Shown here: one piece after another, positions 42,362 to 53,789 of the stretch
Layout of the letters: every line of letters starts with the position of its first letter
How positions within the stretch are numbered: the stretch's first letter is position 1
Assembly (NCBI RefSeq): GCF_031143425.1
Contig: NC_090440.1
Location: 1,268,691,123-1,268,755,122, forward strand
Length of the DNA: 64,000 bases
Origin: Pleurodeles waltl
Lineage: Eukaryota > Chordata > Amphibia > Caudata > Salamandridae
Direction of reading: 5' to 3'
Notes under the pieces: model-generated
What the model was told of the DNA's origin: nothing
Seen by the model: only the letters and a program-made list of their open reading frames with translations
Databases searched by the model: none
Made by a program: the position numbers and the translations under genes

Positions 42362-45300
42362 ATGGGCTCTACATCGTCAAAGGAGATCCTCCACAAGTGC
42401 TCATGGAACGTAAACGGCCTCTCCAAAGCTTTGGACTCTGACTTCATCCAATACATCAGCACTTTTGACATTATACTAATGCAGGAAACGTGGCTGGATG
42501 AACCATTCCACTTGCAGGGCTATATGTGCTTCATCATCCCAGCAACCAGGAAGGCGAAGCATGGACACCCACAAGGTGGCCTGGCCACTTATGTCTCTTT
42601 AGCACTATCAGTTAGAGTCACCCCTTTGCACTCCACCTACTCCTCCATCAATATTGTGTCAATTGCCGCCACGACGAGTGCACCCACAGCAGAGATAGTT
42701 CTCGTAAACACCTACCTTCACCCCAAACTTAAACTCAGTGACGCCAATAATCTAGTGGCTCTACACGAGAACTACATAAGCAATGGCATCATAGCCGACG
42801 CGGCCGACATCATTGTTTCAGGTGACCTTAATTTGCATCTATTAGGATCCTCAACAGATGAAACCACAACTGCCATTTCAAGCGCTTGGGACCTTCCCAT
42901 ACAAGGGGCCAATAAACACGGCCGTCCCACAAAGACAGCAGGAACTTGCTCAATGGCTTAGAATTGTTCCTGCTAAGAGCTCTGAACGGCAGATTTGCTG
43001 AGGACTCGCCTCCAGCACCATCATATTTTTCAATCACAGCCTCTACCACAGTTGACTACACATTTGTTTCCCTTCCACTATTCAAGCAAGTAGCCTCTTT
43101 CCATCTAGGCAACAGGAGCGAGAGCGACCACTGCCCACAGGAATTATCCATCATCCTGGGGATAACCAAAATGGAGAAAACGAATATTGCACATGTTGCC
43201 ACTTTCACCACAAACTGTAAACATGTCAAATGTGGGCAATCAAACATTGATCATGTAATCGAAGCAGCAATGGATCTTGCACTCAAACTAGAAACAAATA
43301 ATGACAGTGAAGTGTAGAAATGGGCACAACTCGTCACAACTAGGCTTAGTGGAATTTTTGTGGAACCAATTACTAACAGGCGACTGCCATCTCCTGCAGC
43401 CGTAACTCACCTGCCACAAGTCCACAGGACAGCACTACGAGATGCAAAGAGAAAAATCAACTCCAGAATAAGGCGACTCCGTGGCAGCCCGGGCAATCCA
43501 GACCTTCTGACAATCCTAAGGCACCACAAATAGGCACTGAAGAAGCTAAAATGGGCAACCAATAGGAGCCGCAATGAAGACTTGTGGGCCAGGCTACACT
43601 CGGATGCAAGGAGTAATGACAGCGCACGCTTCTGGGGTACAATATGCAACCTCACACGTCCATATCATAGTGCCATTACATCACATAAACCAGAAGCTGT
43701 CAGGGCCAAACATCTTGGACTCCATTTTAACGGCCCAATATCACTTAGCATGGTCACACAAAGCACGATTTTGCCAGGAACTCTTCCTCCACAAAGGCCC
43801 TTATCAAAGACTATGCTCACATTACTCACTGAGTCGGTCACTATAAATAATCAGATAGCCAAGGGCCGGAGAGAAGGTGCCCCTGGACCAAATGGCCTCC
43901 CACCCACAGTCTTCAAGCACAATAGACCCTTCTGGAATAACATTCTCAAACCCCTCTACCTGGAAATAGGTCTGACAGGAACGATTCCACAGTCCTGGAA
44001 GGGGTCTATAATCTCCCCCATCTTTAAAACGGGGGATAGGTCGCTCCCCAGTAGCTATCATCTGATTGCCTTAATTGACAACAACGCAAAGTACTTTGCA
44101 GGCCTGTTATTGGATCATCTGCTGGCTTGGTCTACTGAAAAGGGAATAATCCCTACAACTCAAACAAGATTCTCCAAACATACTGACACCATCACGATCA
44201 TCAAGGCCATTGCCCTTTTAAATGAAAAACCTATAACACTGAAATATCAGCTCCATTTATGCTTTGTTGATTTCAAGGCCGCACTTGACCACGCGGACAG
44301 GAATCTGCTGTGGAAGAAACTTGAAACCTGGGGGCTTCCACATCCACTCCTACACTTGATATTAGCCCTTCACACGGACACATTGGTCCACAGGCACTCA
44401 TCTCTCAAGGCAGATCTACCAAAGGCCTAAAACAGGGCTGCGTTTTGGCCCCCACACTGTTTAATCTATATCTAGCAGACTTAACGGGTGCTCTCACCCT
44501 CACTAACTCGCACCCTCCAAAAACTGGGGACCTTGAACTACCATGCCTCATGTACGCCGACGACCTCGTACTGATCAGCCATACGGAAATAGGCCTTAGG
44601 AAACTATTAAACGCTACTCAGCACTGCTCAGCCACTAATGCCTTGATAGCAAACTTTGGCAAAATACGCACACTATCAATTAGATCAAAGGCACCCTTGA
44701 GAGCCTCATTTTGGGGTGAGACATGACTTGTCCAAACAGACAAGTATAAATATCTTGGACCCGTTATTGACAAATCGGGGAACTTTGTGCATCAAAGGAA
44801 AAGCCTAATGGGAAAAAGCCAAGCCGTAGCACTATCTCTAAAAAGACTAAAAGCCCTTCTGAACGGGCCCTCATGCACCCCCCTCTTAAAAGTGCTAAAA
44901 GCCAAGCTCCTCCCCACAATAGCATACAAGAGTGAAGTACGAAGAGGCAGGGACTCTGATATCTTAAACCACGCAGTGAGAAAAGTTTAACGGACGAACC
45001 TTAACATCCCCAGATTCACCTCCCCTGCCCAACTGAGACAGGAGTTTGGTCTGCTGAACCAATCCCTGGCTCAACGCTTTTCCTACATAAACTTCTGGCT
45101 GGAGCAAAGCCTGTGATGCCTCCATGGGCCCTCTTAACTATCACATGTGGAAAGAGCTTGAATGCAAGAACACCTCCCTGTTCAGAATCCACTTAGATGA
45201 TTCACTTAAGAAGACGGGGCTCACCGACTTGTGGAGGACCCCAACCCCGCACGCCTTCAAGAAAGCAGCTGGGTAATCACTTAGGCTTTAGTCACTACTG

Positions 45301-45570
45301 GAGGACAAAGCAGCCTTCTCACAGAGGTCTCATGCATGGATGACTTTGCACACATACACATCTTTGACACTACAGTTGTACCTAGGCCAGGGCATCTCGA
45401 GATGAATAAAGGATGAGTTCTTAAAGTATCGACTAGGTCTCATACCACTTGCTTTAAATGCGGCCCCCTGGCTGAGGGACGTAACCAACTCTATATGCCG
45501 CCTGTGTGGTGAGGACATTGAAGACTTCCCCCATGTCCTCTGCTCATGCAATCATATTGCACTAGAATGA
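42362..45570 (+). pseudogene. LINE ORF2: endonuclease, reverse transcriptase, zinc knuckle
   Basis: Open segments 42362-42961, 42946-43317, 43582-44430, 44445-44726 and 44787-44990 in shifting frames. Apurinic-type endonuclease: CSWNVNGLSK, ILMQETWL (Glu), VSGDLNLHLL (Asp) and SESDHCPQ (Asp-His). Reverse transcriptase: GAPGPNGLPPTVFKH, then WKGSIISPIFKTGDRSLPSS, FVDFKAALDHADRNLLWKKL, the YADDLVLIS catalytic box near 44553, and YKYLGPVIDKSGNFVHQ. C-terminus: RFTSPAQLRQEFGLLNQSLA and the knuckle CRLCGEDIEDFPHVLCSC near 45490-45545. The order and the Cys-rich end fit I/jockey/R1-like LINEs. About five frameshifts and several stops make it inactive, although the catalytic residues remain. Confidence 0.88.
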
Positions 45571-46040
45571 AAAGCGCTACTTAAGATCAAATTCAATGAA
45601 AAAGGCATACGGTCACGGAGACAAGCAGTGTTGGTGTGCTTTGCACCTGGGGACCTGCAGTTGAACTGTGCTTTGGTGAAGTTTCTATTGCAGGTATCAC
45701 AAAAGCAAGATTTAATAAATCAGCACAGCACCTCCCTGATCTCCAGGAGGTTAGCTCACAGCTCAATGCCTGACAATGGACTATAATGGCAGCAAGCGAT
45801 GCTCTACTCACACTGCAGCAAGCAAAATCTTAGGTAGCAACACTCTATTATGTTTTAAAACGAGCTCCTATGGAGCGCAAATCGAAACAACAGGACAATG
45901 TACATAATCCCTCGATGGATACTTAGTAACATCAGAAATGTATATATATATATATTTTTTTTTTATTGAAGCGTTTATCTCATTTTTCACCTTTGTTATG
46001 GTTTTAAGTAACTAAACAATAAATCGTACTTACTTACTTA

Positions 46041-46899
46041 CTATATCACAGAGTGATGAAGTGGGGATATCACTTCCCATTCAGCCCTCTCATCTGTTCA
46101 TTTGTCAGCATGATTTGACCATTCAATATTGCCCTTTTTGGCAGTGCGGCCTTCCTCAGGATCCCTCCTAAGTTTCAAAATCCCTATACCTGTAATCATA
46201 GTTTTAAGAATTAGAATGTAACCATTCCTGAAAAAAATCAATTATCCCTGCAACGCATGCACCCTTGCAGCCTGGTGCGAGTGTGCTTGCGTTGGTGCAT
46301 TGCAACCCATTGTGTGCCAGCACAGGGCACAAGGAAAAGAATGCACTGTTTCTTGTAGATAGAAGGATTTTGGTGGCACCCTGCGTACACAATCTGTGTA
46401 TATGCACCTAAGTGCCTTTAAATGACATCCATGAGACTATGAGTTCACTCTACTATCTTTACCAAGTATGTGGCAGTAGAAATAGGTGGCTGAACAACAT
46501 ACACATAGTATTAGGAGACTAATTATCTTTATTCCAATTTTTTAAAGAGTTGTGTTGTCTGACATTATTTACAATGCTACATGCCACATTATGAAGAGCA
46601 GTCCTGACTTTGAAACATTACAAGAGATTTTTAGTGTTTTGTATTACCTACAGAGCTGCATTAGCCACAGCTCTCTATTTTATTATTTACATAATGTAAT
46701 CCAGTGCTATTTATTACACCTTGCTATATACCTTTGATGTGTGCCAATGAGTATGACTTAAGATTTACAGTTTTTGTGCTTTACAGTACCTTTGAATTAA
46801 GAATGCGTGCACATTGCAAATTGTACAAAAAATATTTGTATTGACCTGTACTGTGGTCCACATTATTTTTCTTTGTGGCTTGATTTTTCTCAGGCTTCT
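46041..46899. other. Interior of the third Harbinger after the LINE, MITE debris
   Basis: 46200-46400 resembles the foldback family (GCACCCTTGCAGCCTGGTGC, GTTGGTGCATTGCAACCCAT), also seen near 37880-37960. The remainder is AT-rich and unassigned. Confidence 0.4.
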
Positions 46900-47315
46900 G
46901 GGAAGAAATGATTTGCAATCTGCTTTCTTCGGCATGAACAGGCACTTGAGGCTACATTGCGCTGTTGCCCCCCCCCCTCTTCCCCTTCTTAATCATCTGG
47001 GTCTCCCTTCTGCACATTTTGATCATCCCAGGGCAAATTGGTCCACACACATGTTGTGCAGAATGCTTCGGACCATGATGATTTTCCAGACCATCTGGGG
47101 AGAGTACATCAATCATCCTCCAGACAAAGCGAGGCACCAGAAATGGGATTCAGAATCCCAAATGTCCTCTCAACAATCAGCTGGGACCTGCTGAGGGCAT
47201 TGTTGTAGTTGTGCTTTGCCAACAAACTAAAAAGAACCCACCTTCAAGAATTGGTTCCAGAGAAACAGAATCCCCAACTATAGAAAGGATAATTCATCGA
47301 GCCAACAGTTTCAAA

Positions 47316-47317
<2 letters not shown>

Positions 47318-47357
<40 letters not shown>
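47318..47357. repeat. (TA)n microsatellite
   Basis: About 18 TA dinucleotides without interruption, then TAATAT. A shorter TA run followed by poly-T lies at 45940-45965 in the LINE 3' region. Confidence 0.95.
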
Positions 47358-47360
<3 letters not shown>

Positions 47361-48164
47361 CAAAAGAAATGTTTTTGTCATGTATATTAATTTATTTATA
47401 CATTCATTCATTTAGTTATTGAAATTAAGTATATAATACCAAAGTCCTATACCCCCTGGGAAACAAAGAACAAATACAAAACTCACAATCACACCAACTC
47501 AATCATACAATTTAAAATGCAAAGAGGACAAAACATTTACATAGGTAGCACTCTAAGGTATAAGCATAGGAAACTCCCCCAATGGGACCAACTAGTCCCA
47601 ATATACTAGTCCGACTTATTTACAACTCTTCAATGTTCAAAACTCCAATATTCAATAATTGCATTGTTCTTTTTAGTTTGTTGATGTATTTCACCTTTCC
47701 TACTTCTGATCATGACATGATAGTCTACACATGGCAGTGCACTGTGTCTACTGTGTTGAGATTGTTTTGAGTTTTGCGCTATGCAATGCAACTGTGAGAC
47801 TCGTAACACTATGCTGCCTCACCTTTTGAGGACAATTTTGCCAAGTTTTTTTGTGCAACATACATTGTTGTGTGTTTGCCATTGGAACTTGCAGAGAATG
47901 AACAGCATTGTACCTATACATGCAAAATATAGACATGGTGAATAAGTGGCTGCCTGGAGTATGAACTAAACTTGGTGCACAAGGGACTACCTTGCTGCAC
48001 ATTGGGAAGCCTTGTCTGAAATTTGGATTCGGTATTTGACTCACAATGTTAATCAGACACAGGATGGCAGGTGAGTCAATAAGAGCTAATTTGTCAGGGT
48101 GCACATGTGCTGAGTATGATATATTTATTTTTCCTCATAAATTTTCCAAGGTATTAGATACTTA
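47358..48164. other. Unassigned intronic stretch
   Basis: AT-rich sequence within the third-element transposase intron. No gene or terminal repeats recognised. Confidence 0.35.
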
Positions 48165-48760
48165 GGGGGTCATTCTGACCCTGACGGGTTCAGAGTTCCC
48201 CCACCAAAATACCGCTCCGCGGTCGAAAGACCGCTGAGGGTATTTTGGGATTTGCCCTGGGCTGGCGGGCGACTGCCAAAAGGCCGCCCGCCAGCCCAGG
48301 GCAAATCAACCTTCCCACGAGGACGCCGGCTCAGAATTGAGCCGGCGGAGTGGGAAGGTGCGACGGGTGCTGTTGCACCCGTCGCGTATTTCAGTGTCTG
48401 CATAGCAGACACTGAAATACTAAGTGGGGCCCTCTTACGGGCCATTGGCATGGGCACTGCAGGGGCCCCCAGGGGCCCCGCGGCACCCCCTACCGCCATC
48501 CTGTTCCTGGCGGGAGACCCGCCAGGAACAGGATGGCGGTAGGGGGTGTCAGAATCCCCATGGCGCCGGAGCGCGCTCCGCCGCCATGGAGGATTCTGCA
48601 GGGCAGCGGGAAACCGGCGGGAGACCGCCGGTTTCCCGCATCTGACCGCGGCCGAACCGCCGCGGTCAGAATGCCCTGCGGGGCACCGCCGGTCTGTCGG
48701 CGGTGCTCCCGCCGACCCTGGCCCCGGCGGTCTCTGACCGCCGGGGTCAGAATGACCCCC
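48165..48760 (-). repeat. Chain-of-hairpins MITE, copy a (596 bp)
   Basis: Ends GGGGGTCATTCTGACCC, both inward, flanked by TTA on each side (48162-48164, 48761-48763), the classical Harbinger target duplication. The whole body is a run of about eleven perfect or near-perfect hairpins, for example GCCCTGGGCTGGCGGGC with its complement (48254-48303), GCGACGGGTGC/GCACCCGTCGC (48361-48386), GTATTTCAGTGTCTGC (48386-48420), CTACCGCCATCCTGTTCCTG (48490-48542) and GCGGGAAACCGGCGG near 48605-48638. No coding capacity. The order of hairpins is reversed compared with copies b and c, so it is inserted in the opposite direction. Confidence 0.92.
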
Positions 48761-50778
48761 TTAATATGTCTCATGACCATGGAAGCTACTTATAGGCAGA
48801 CGGGTAGCAAAACTGGAGGCCCTTACTTGCACACAGTATTGTTACACAGCATTTTGGATGGAGGGCCATATTTACAAGCAGCCTGCGCTTCCGGTGTGTC
48901 ACTTTTCGTGACGCACTGGTGGCACAGGCTGCACACCCATATCCACAAGGCCACTCAAAGCCACTTTGTACTTTACATGATCTTGTAGATATGAAGTAAG
49001 GCAACACAGCGTAAGTTGCTGCTTTGCCTAACTTTGCAACACAGAAGGGTTTCCATGGGTGTTGAATGAATGTTCATATGCAACAGCCATGGGTTTAGGT
49101 GCATTCCCAGATTGTTTCGTAAACCTGGAAATATTTCAAAAGCCTATGCCTCCCAAGGGGTAGCGTAAGAGTGGTGCAACAGGGAGAAATATCTTTATTT
49201 CTCCCTGTGTTTTCCTCTTTCTATGTGTGCTGCATTCTGCAGACACATAGATGGAAGAAATTGCCTCCAGTGATTGTTTTTGTGCAGGAAGGCACCCCTT
49301 TGTGTACAAAAACAATCTTTCCAACATTTGAAAGCACCGACAAGAAAACATTTCCAGGTTGTTGCAATTGGGCAGTGCAGGAATTCACTTAGCTGTGCTA
49401 CCCGCATTAACTGAAAAGAATATGTGTGTGTCATATGAATGACATAAAGCACATTTGTGTTTCTTCTGCATGCACATAATCACAGATTGGTGAGAAGACA
49501 TGCCCCCTTGCATCATGGTGCAGGTGTAGCTGCATTTTGGACTCACTTGTTATAATGCCATTGAAAACCATTTCTGCATATGGATAAACAAGGTAGGCTC
49601 GTGACACTTTGTGTGCTGCAGAATAAAGCACACATATGAAGAGTAACTTGAAATACAAATGAACTAAGGTTGACCTAGTTATACCTCACCTGAGGAGACA
49701 TATATTTGAGGATGTTATGCAGATCACTGTGTCCTTGCACATCTGGAAATGTAACAGAAGCATTAGGTATTTTATGGATAATCTCAATATGAGACCCATG
49801 TAACACATCCTTGGTCCAGAGTAAGGTAATGCAACACTTTGCTTTACCTTGCATTTACAGTGGTGTATCAAACTTGAAGGGGGCCCTCTGCAAAATATTG
49901 AAGGGGGCCACCCACACATGGCTGGCTTTAGTGCTGGTGGCACGCGGTGCATCAGTCTTTTTTGCTCCCCAACATTCTTCTTCACAAATTCCCTCAGTAA
50001 CACTCTCCAACAGTCCCCCTCCGCTCTCCATAGCCCCTCTCCGACATACATTTCCAATTCTTTTTTGAAGTACTACTCATAGTTCACTCACAGTTTTGTG
50101 AGCTGCGTGGTACACATTCTTTGTGGCAGGCACATTGACCCTCAGAGCTACTTTATGATGAACATAAAATTGCCTCTACATAAAATTCAGAGCTCCCACC
50201 AGCAGCAACATTTATCACCAGTGTTATTTTGACTATTTTATTGATATCTGAAAACTGAGGGATGCATAAGCAAGATAAGTGCATCTAAACTCATTATTTT
50301 CATCACAGCGCCCACACCAAATTGAGTGCACTGGTCGTGCAAGCCCTGACCCACGCTCGGACCCAGCTAGTAGCTGGTATCCCAGGGGCCCAAGCACAGT
50401 GCCTGGGGAGCCCTCTGGAGCTTGTCCCCCCACACACACACACCGCACGGGCTGCAGTGGATATTGGCATGCCACTGTGCCTTTGTTCATACATATGAGA
50501 CCATGCCAAGGCACACAGGGTGATTTTACATGGCCTCATATGTATGGTTGGAATACAGTGATTCAGCATACCGTAATGGAAATAGACACCACAGCAGTAC
50601 AGGCTTCTTGTACATGAGAGCCACAGTAGTTTTCAAGGTTTTAATTTGTGTGAGTTATAGGGTTACATTGCACATGCACCATGTGTCATTTTGTAAGTAT
50701 GCGGCACACAGCTACTACATATGCTTTGCCTAACACATCCAACCCAAACAAGCCTTAATTGAGCAATATTATTTACTG
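48761..50778. other. Intronic repeats of the third element
   Basis: 48850-49000 starts GGGCCATATTTACAAGCAGC and resembles the short MITE at 32890. 49000-49600 belongs to the foldback family: TTTCTATGTGTGCTG / CAGACACATAGATGG hairpin (49219-49252) and GATTGTTTTTGTGCA / TGTACAAAAACAATC hairpin (49276-49318). 49795-49870 is a further piece related to 35820-35860. 50300-50450 is a C-rich unassigned block. No gene. Confidence 0.5.
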
Positions 50779-51895
50779 TCATGAGTTTGGTAATGTGCTA
50801 GAGATGTACTTACCAACCAGTAGGCCATTCCCATCTATTCCATTCTGGAAGCGCTCATTGATGATGCAGTGCCTGAAGAAGTAGGCATAATGAGTGCTTC
50901 CCCGGTACTTTGCCAGCACATTGATGAACATCTGCAGATGGTCAACAATTCCCTCCACGAAGAATGAATATGTGTCCTTCCAATTGTGGTACAGGTGGGC
51001 TGCAGGAGGCAGCAGTTGCACATATGTGTTGCTGATTGTCCCCAACACGTGTGGAAAACCAGCAATGGCATAGAATCCCTGAATGTTTTCCAGTTGTTTC
51101 TGGTGTATGTTAGGGAACATGAGGTACTGGGGTGTCAGGCATATGATGACATCCAGGACAGAGGGGAGGAATGTGGAAAATTATGGCTGTGATATTCCTG
51201 CCACTCAGGCTGTGATGGTTTGGAATGAGCCAGACATCAGCACGTGCAATACAGCCATCAGCCACCAGCTTGGTGCACCTCTGTGATGTTCTATGGAGTC
51301 TTGGTGCAATCTGGTGCAGGAGCTGGACAATGGTCTCCCTTTTGAGGCTGTAGTAGGTGATGACCTCCTCTTCTGTATAGTCAATGAGGTTAGTCTTTTG
51401 CCAGTAGATCTGCTCCTTTCTCCTGCACTGCCTCTGATGTGGTGGCGGTGATAATGACTGTCTTCATCTTGGTTCTCCGAGCTGGAGCAGTAGTAGTTCC
51501 ATGGTGTGACTGAGCTTTCCAGAGTGCTTTGTGCATGTTCTGCTTATGTACTAGTGCCAATGTGTCATATTTATCACAGTGTTTCTGACACAAAAGAATT
51601 TTGACGCATTTTGAAGTCTGCGTGTCATTTTCTTGCAATGCGTCACTTTCCCAAACTCTTGTAAATATGGATGAGTCAGTTCTGTGTTGGTATTTAAGTG
51701 GGAACTCTTACCTTGCATATGATTAACTCAACCTGAGGCAACCAGTTCTGGTGCAGGCTAAAAATGACACACTTGAAAGAAAAGTGATGGATTTCTGTGA
51801 ATGCATCACCATGTACATAGAGAGCAGTGACTGTGCAGTCGCTGCGTCAACAAAAAAGATGCAGCAACTGCACAAGCTCCTTTTAAATATGGGCC

Positions 51896-52475
51896 TATAT
51901 GAGCAGCTGTTTCTAGACTACATACAATAATTAGATGTTGGGTTGATTGACAGAGCAGAGCAAATATTCAATCCATGTACATATATTTAATTGATAAAAA
52001 TGCAGATCAACTTTGACGGTAATAGTTGTTTATATTCACATGTGACAAATGGGGAGCATGTATCAAAAGTGTTATTGAAGGTGAATGTTAATGCTCTGAA
52101 TTACATTTAAAGCTGTTTTTAAAGATGATAAAATACAGATTCTTGGGGAATAAGGGTACTTACAAGAGGAAGGAGCAGCATTAATTCACAATAGTGCTAT
52201 TTAATCAGCGGATATGATGGATCACTGACACCTCCCAAAGGAGTTCAGGTCAGATTTCCTAGCTCCACTTTTAATAATAATAATAAAAAGAAAAGAAAAC
52301 AATAAAAAAAAATGGGTATAATAAGGGCTTATGAGAGACAAGCTTTACTAGATCACAAATAAAAACCAGAGGTATATCAAGTCATTTGTTAACCTGAATG
52401 AATATTGTTTTTGTTACAGACAATGGCACAGTGCGTGTGAACTATTTTGCTTTTCTCGGCCAGGCAGCGCAGTAA
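51896..52475. other. Unassigned AT-rich stretch
   Basis: Follows the right end of the third Harbinger element. It contains an A-rich simple run (52270-52315). Nothing else recognised. Confidence 0.4.
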
Positions 52476-52995
52476 GGGGCTGATTTAAGAGCCCCTAGCA
52501 CCTCCTTGCACCACATTAATGTCATTTTTTTAACACTAATGTGGCCCAATGAGCCCAAAATTGCAGTGCCAGATTTACAAAGTGGCGCAATGCATGCATC
52601 GTCCCACATTGTAACCCTTTGTGCTACATTATGCCTGCACCAGGCATAATGTATGGAAAGGGGGCATTCCTACGGTAGGAGGCAAACAAATTAAACAAAG
52701 AAATCTAAGATATTTCTTTGCATTGTTTTTTCCAGCACATTTAATGCCTGCTAAGAGCAGGTGTTAAAAGGAGGCACACCATTGTTTTCAATTGGCCTCA
52801 ATGGGCTTTGCGGGATTAATGTCAACATTTTGGATGCTAGCCCTGCAAAGCTCTGAACTAGCATCAAAAAGTTTCCCTAACAACTGCCATGGTGCGCTGT
52901 ATCTTAGTTATGGTGCACAGATGGTGGCATTAGGGGGGTTCTAAGTGGTACAAGGAAAGTGCAGCACCACTTTCTTTAAATGTAAACCAGGCCCC
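52476..52995 (-). repeat. hAT-like MITE, second copy (inverted)
   Basis: Starts GGGGCTGATTTAAGAGCCCC and ends in the inverted match of GGGGCCTGGTTTACATTT. Shares with 33530-34035 the blocks GCGCAATGCATGCAT, ATTATGCCTGCACCAGGCAT and TTAATGCCTGCTAAGAGCAG, in reverse order. Target duplication not clear. Confidence 0.65.
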
Positions 52996-53470
52996 AAGTA
53001 TTCATGGTGCAAGGGTGCCTGAGTTGTAAACAGGATTATTTTGTGCAGAAAGGGACAGTTTCCTACAAAAAACAATCCTGAAAGGCATTTCCGCTTTCTA
53101 TGTGTGCTGTAGAATGCAGCATACATAGAAAGAGGAAGTAACGTTGAGAAATAAAAATATTTCTCCTTTTTATGTCTCTCCTGGGAGGGGTAGTATTTAG
53201 ACGCATTCCCAGGTCTTCCAGTAATAGTAAATGTGGGAGTGCATCAAAATTCATGGGTAGAATTGTGGGAACACTCGCACTCCACCCATGGAATGTCTTC
53301 CCAAGGCAGAGAAATGTAATACAATAATTTGCCTAGACTTATCAAGCCAGGCATGGCCACACAAGGTGGCCTTTAATGGCTTTAAAAATCTAACTTAAGG
53401 TTTGCATCAACCTTGTGCCCTACTGCGTGGCGCAAGTGCGATGCAGGTCTTTCATAAGTATGCTATACCA
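52996..53470 (-). repeat. Foldback repeat family member
   Basis: Contains CAGGATTATTTTGTGCAG / CTACAAAAAACAATCCTG (53032-53080) and GCTTTCTATGTGTGCTG / CAGCATACATAGAAAG (53093-53134), the same two hairpins as at 49219-49318 and 61588-61684 but in reverse order. A CCACACAAGGTGGCC hairpin lies at 53355-53370. Non-coding. Confidence 0.6.
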
Positions 53471-53789
53471 CCCAGGATTCACCTGTGTCTCTAAGTTTAA
53501 AAAATGTCCTGTTTTGTGGGGTTTCCTGGTTACCAGTTGATCTAGAATCAAATAGTGCATGTATTCGCCATGACAAATGAGAGGAAATTTGGATTTACAC
53601 CCCTTCTGACTGCTCATATATCCAAACTATGCACAAGGTAATATAAATGTTGTCGTGTTCGCCATGAGGATAGGAATGCTATAGGTCCTGAGGGTGGAAA
53701 GACCACTAGCACTTTAGGGACGGGGAAGCATCCTGGTCACAGGATGGGCCATTGTCCATTAAAAAAAATATCTCTAGCATCCAGTGTGA
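53471..53789. other. Unassigned spacer before the tandem array
   Basis: No coding sequence or clear repeat ends recognised. The last part grades into the first degenerate unit of the array. Confidence 0.3.

Larger units (their letters stand above)
38545..46040 (+). mobile_element. Near full-length I/jockey-like LINE
   Basis: A 7.5 kb non-LTR retrotransposon: CpG- and purine-rich 5' region (38600-39480), ORF1 remains (39486-42360), ORF2 (42362-45570) and a 3' tail that ends in AATAAATCGTACTTACTTAC at about 46020-46040. The short TTAC-repeat tail instead of poly-A fits I/CR1/RTE-type elements. It interrupts the third Harbinger element. The 5' boundary is approximate, and I could not identify a target-site duplication. 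A related 3' fragment lies at 20430-21765 on the other strand. Confidence 0.82.
46900..51400 (-). pseudogene. Harbinger transposase of the third element, dead
   Basis: Minus-strand exons separated by inserted repeats. 51400-51290: N-terminal region (EEEVITYYSLKRETIVQLLH type reading). 51120-50815: core, with FYAIAGFPHVLGTISNTYVQ, where the first catalytic Asp of the family's AID motif is no longer present (ISN), and GSTHYAYFFRH, where the Asp of the second motif is Tyr. It ends at a good donor (GTTG then GTAAGTAC, near 50811). 47220-46950: last exon with SRSQLIVERTFGIL (the Glu motif, kept) and, in another frame, YSPQMVWKIIMVRSILHNMC. The intron between the core and last exons holds the hairpin MITE at 48165 and other repeats. 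Two of three catalytic residues are lost, so the copy is inactive. Convergent with the Myb-like gene at 32150. Confidence 0.75.
31839..51895. mobile_element. Third Harbinger-type element, old, about 20 kb with nested insertions
   Basis: Left end GGGCCATATTTGCAAG (31839-31854); right end is its inverted partner CTTTTAAATATGGGCC (51880-51895), 13 of 16 positions matching. TAT flanks both sides (31836-31838, 51896-51898), a fitting 3-bp target duplication. Inside are a plus-strand Myb/SANT-like gene (32150-35170) and a minus-strand Harbinger transposase (about 51400-46900), convergent as in other two-gene Harbingers. The interior is expanded by a LINE (about 38545-46040), a hairpin MITE (48165-48760), a hAT-like MITE (33530-34035) and smaller MITEs. 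Without these the element would be far shorter. Both genes are decayed. The family differs in ends and protein sequence from the copies at 8658 and 25357. Confidence 0.72.

Noticed and set aside
48170..48780. Long open frames on both strands in the GC-rich MITEs (also 54939-55629)
   Set aside because: Hairpin DNA is GC-rich and poor in stops, giving mirror-image open frames on both strands; no protein is conserved between the copies apart from the palindromes.
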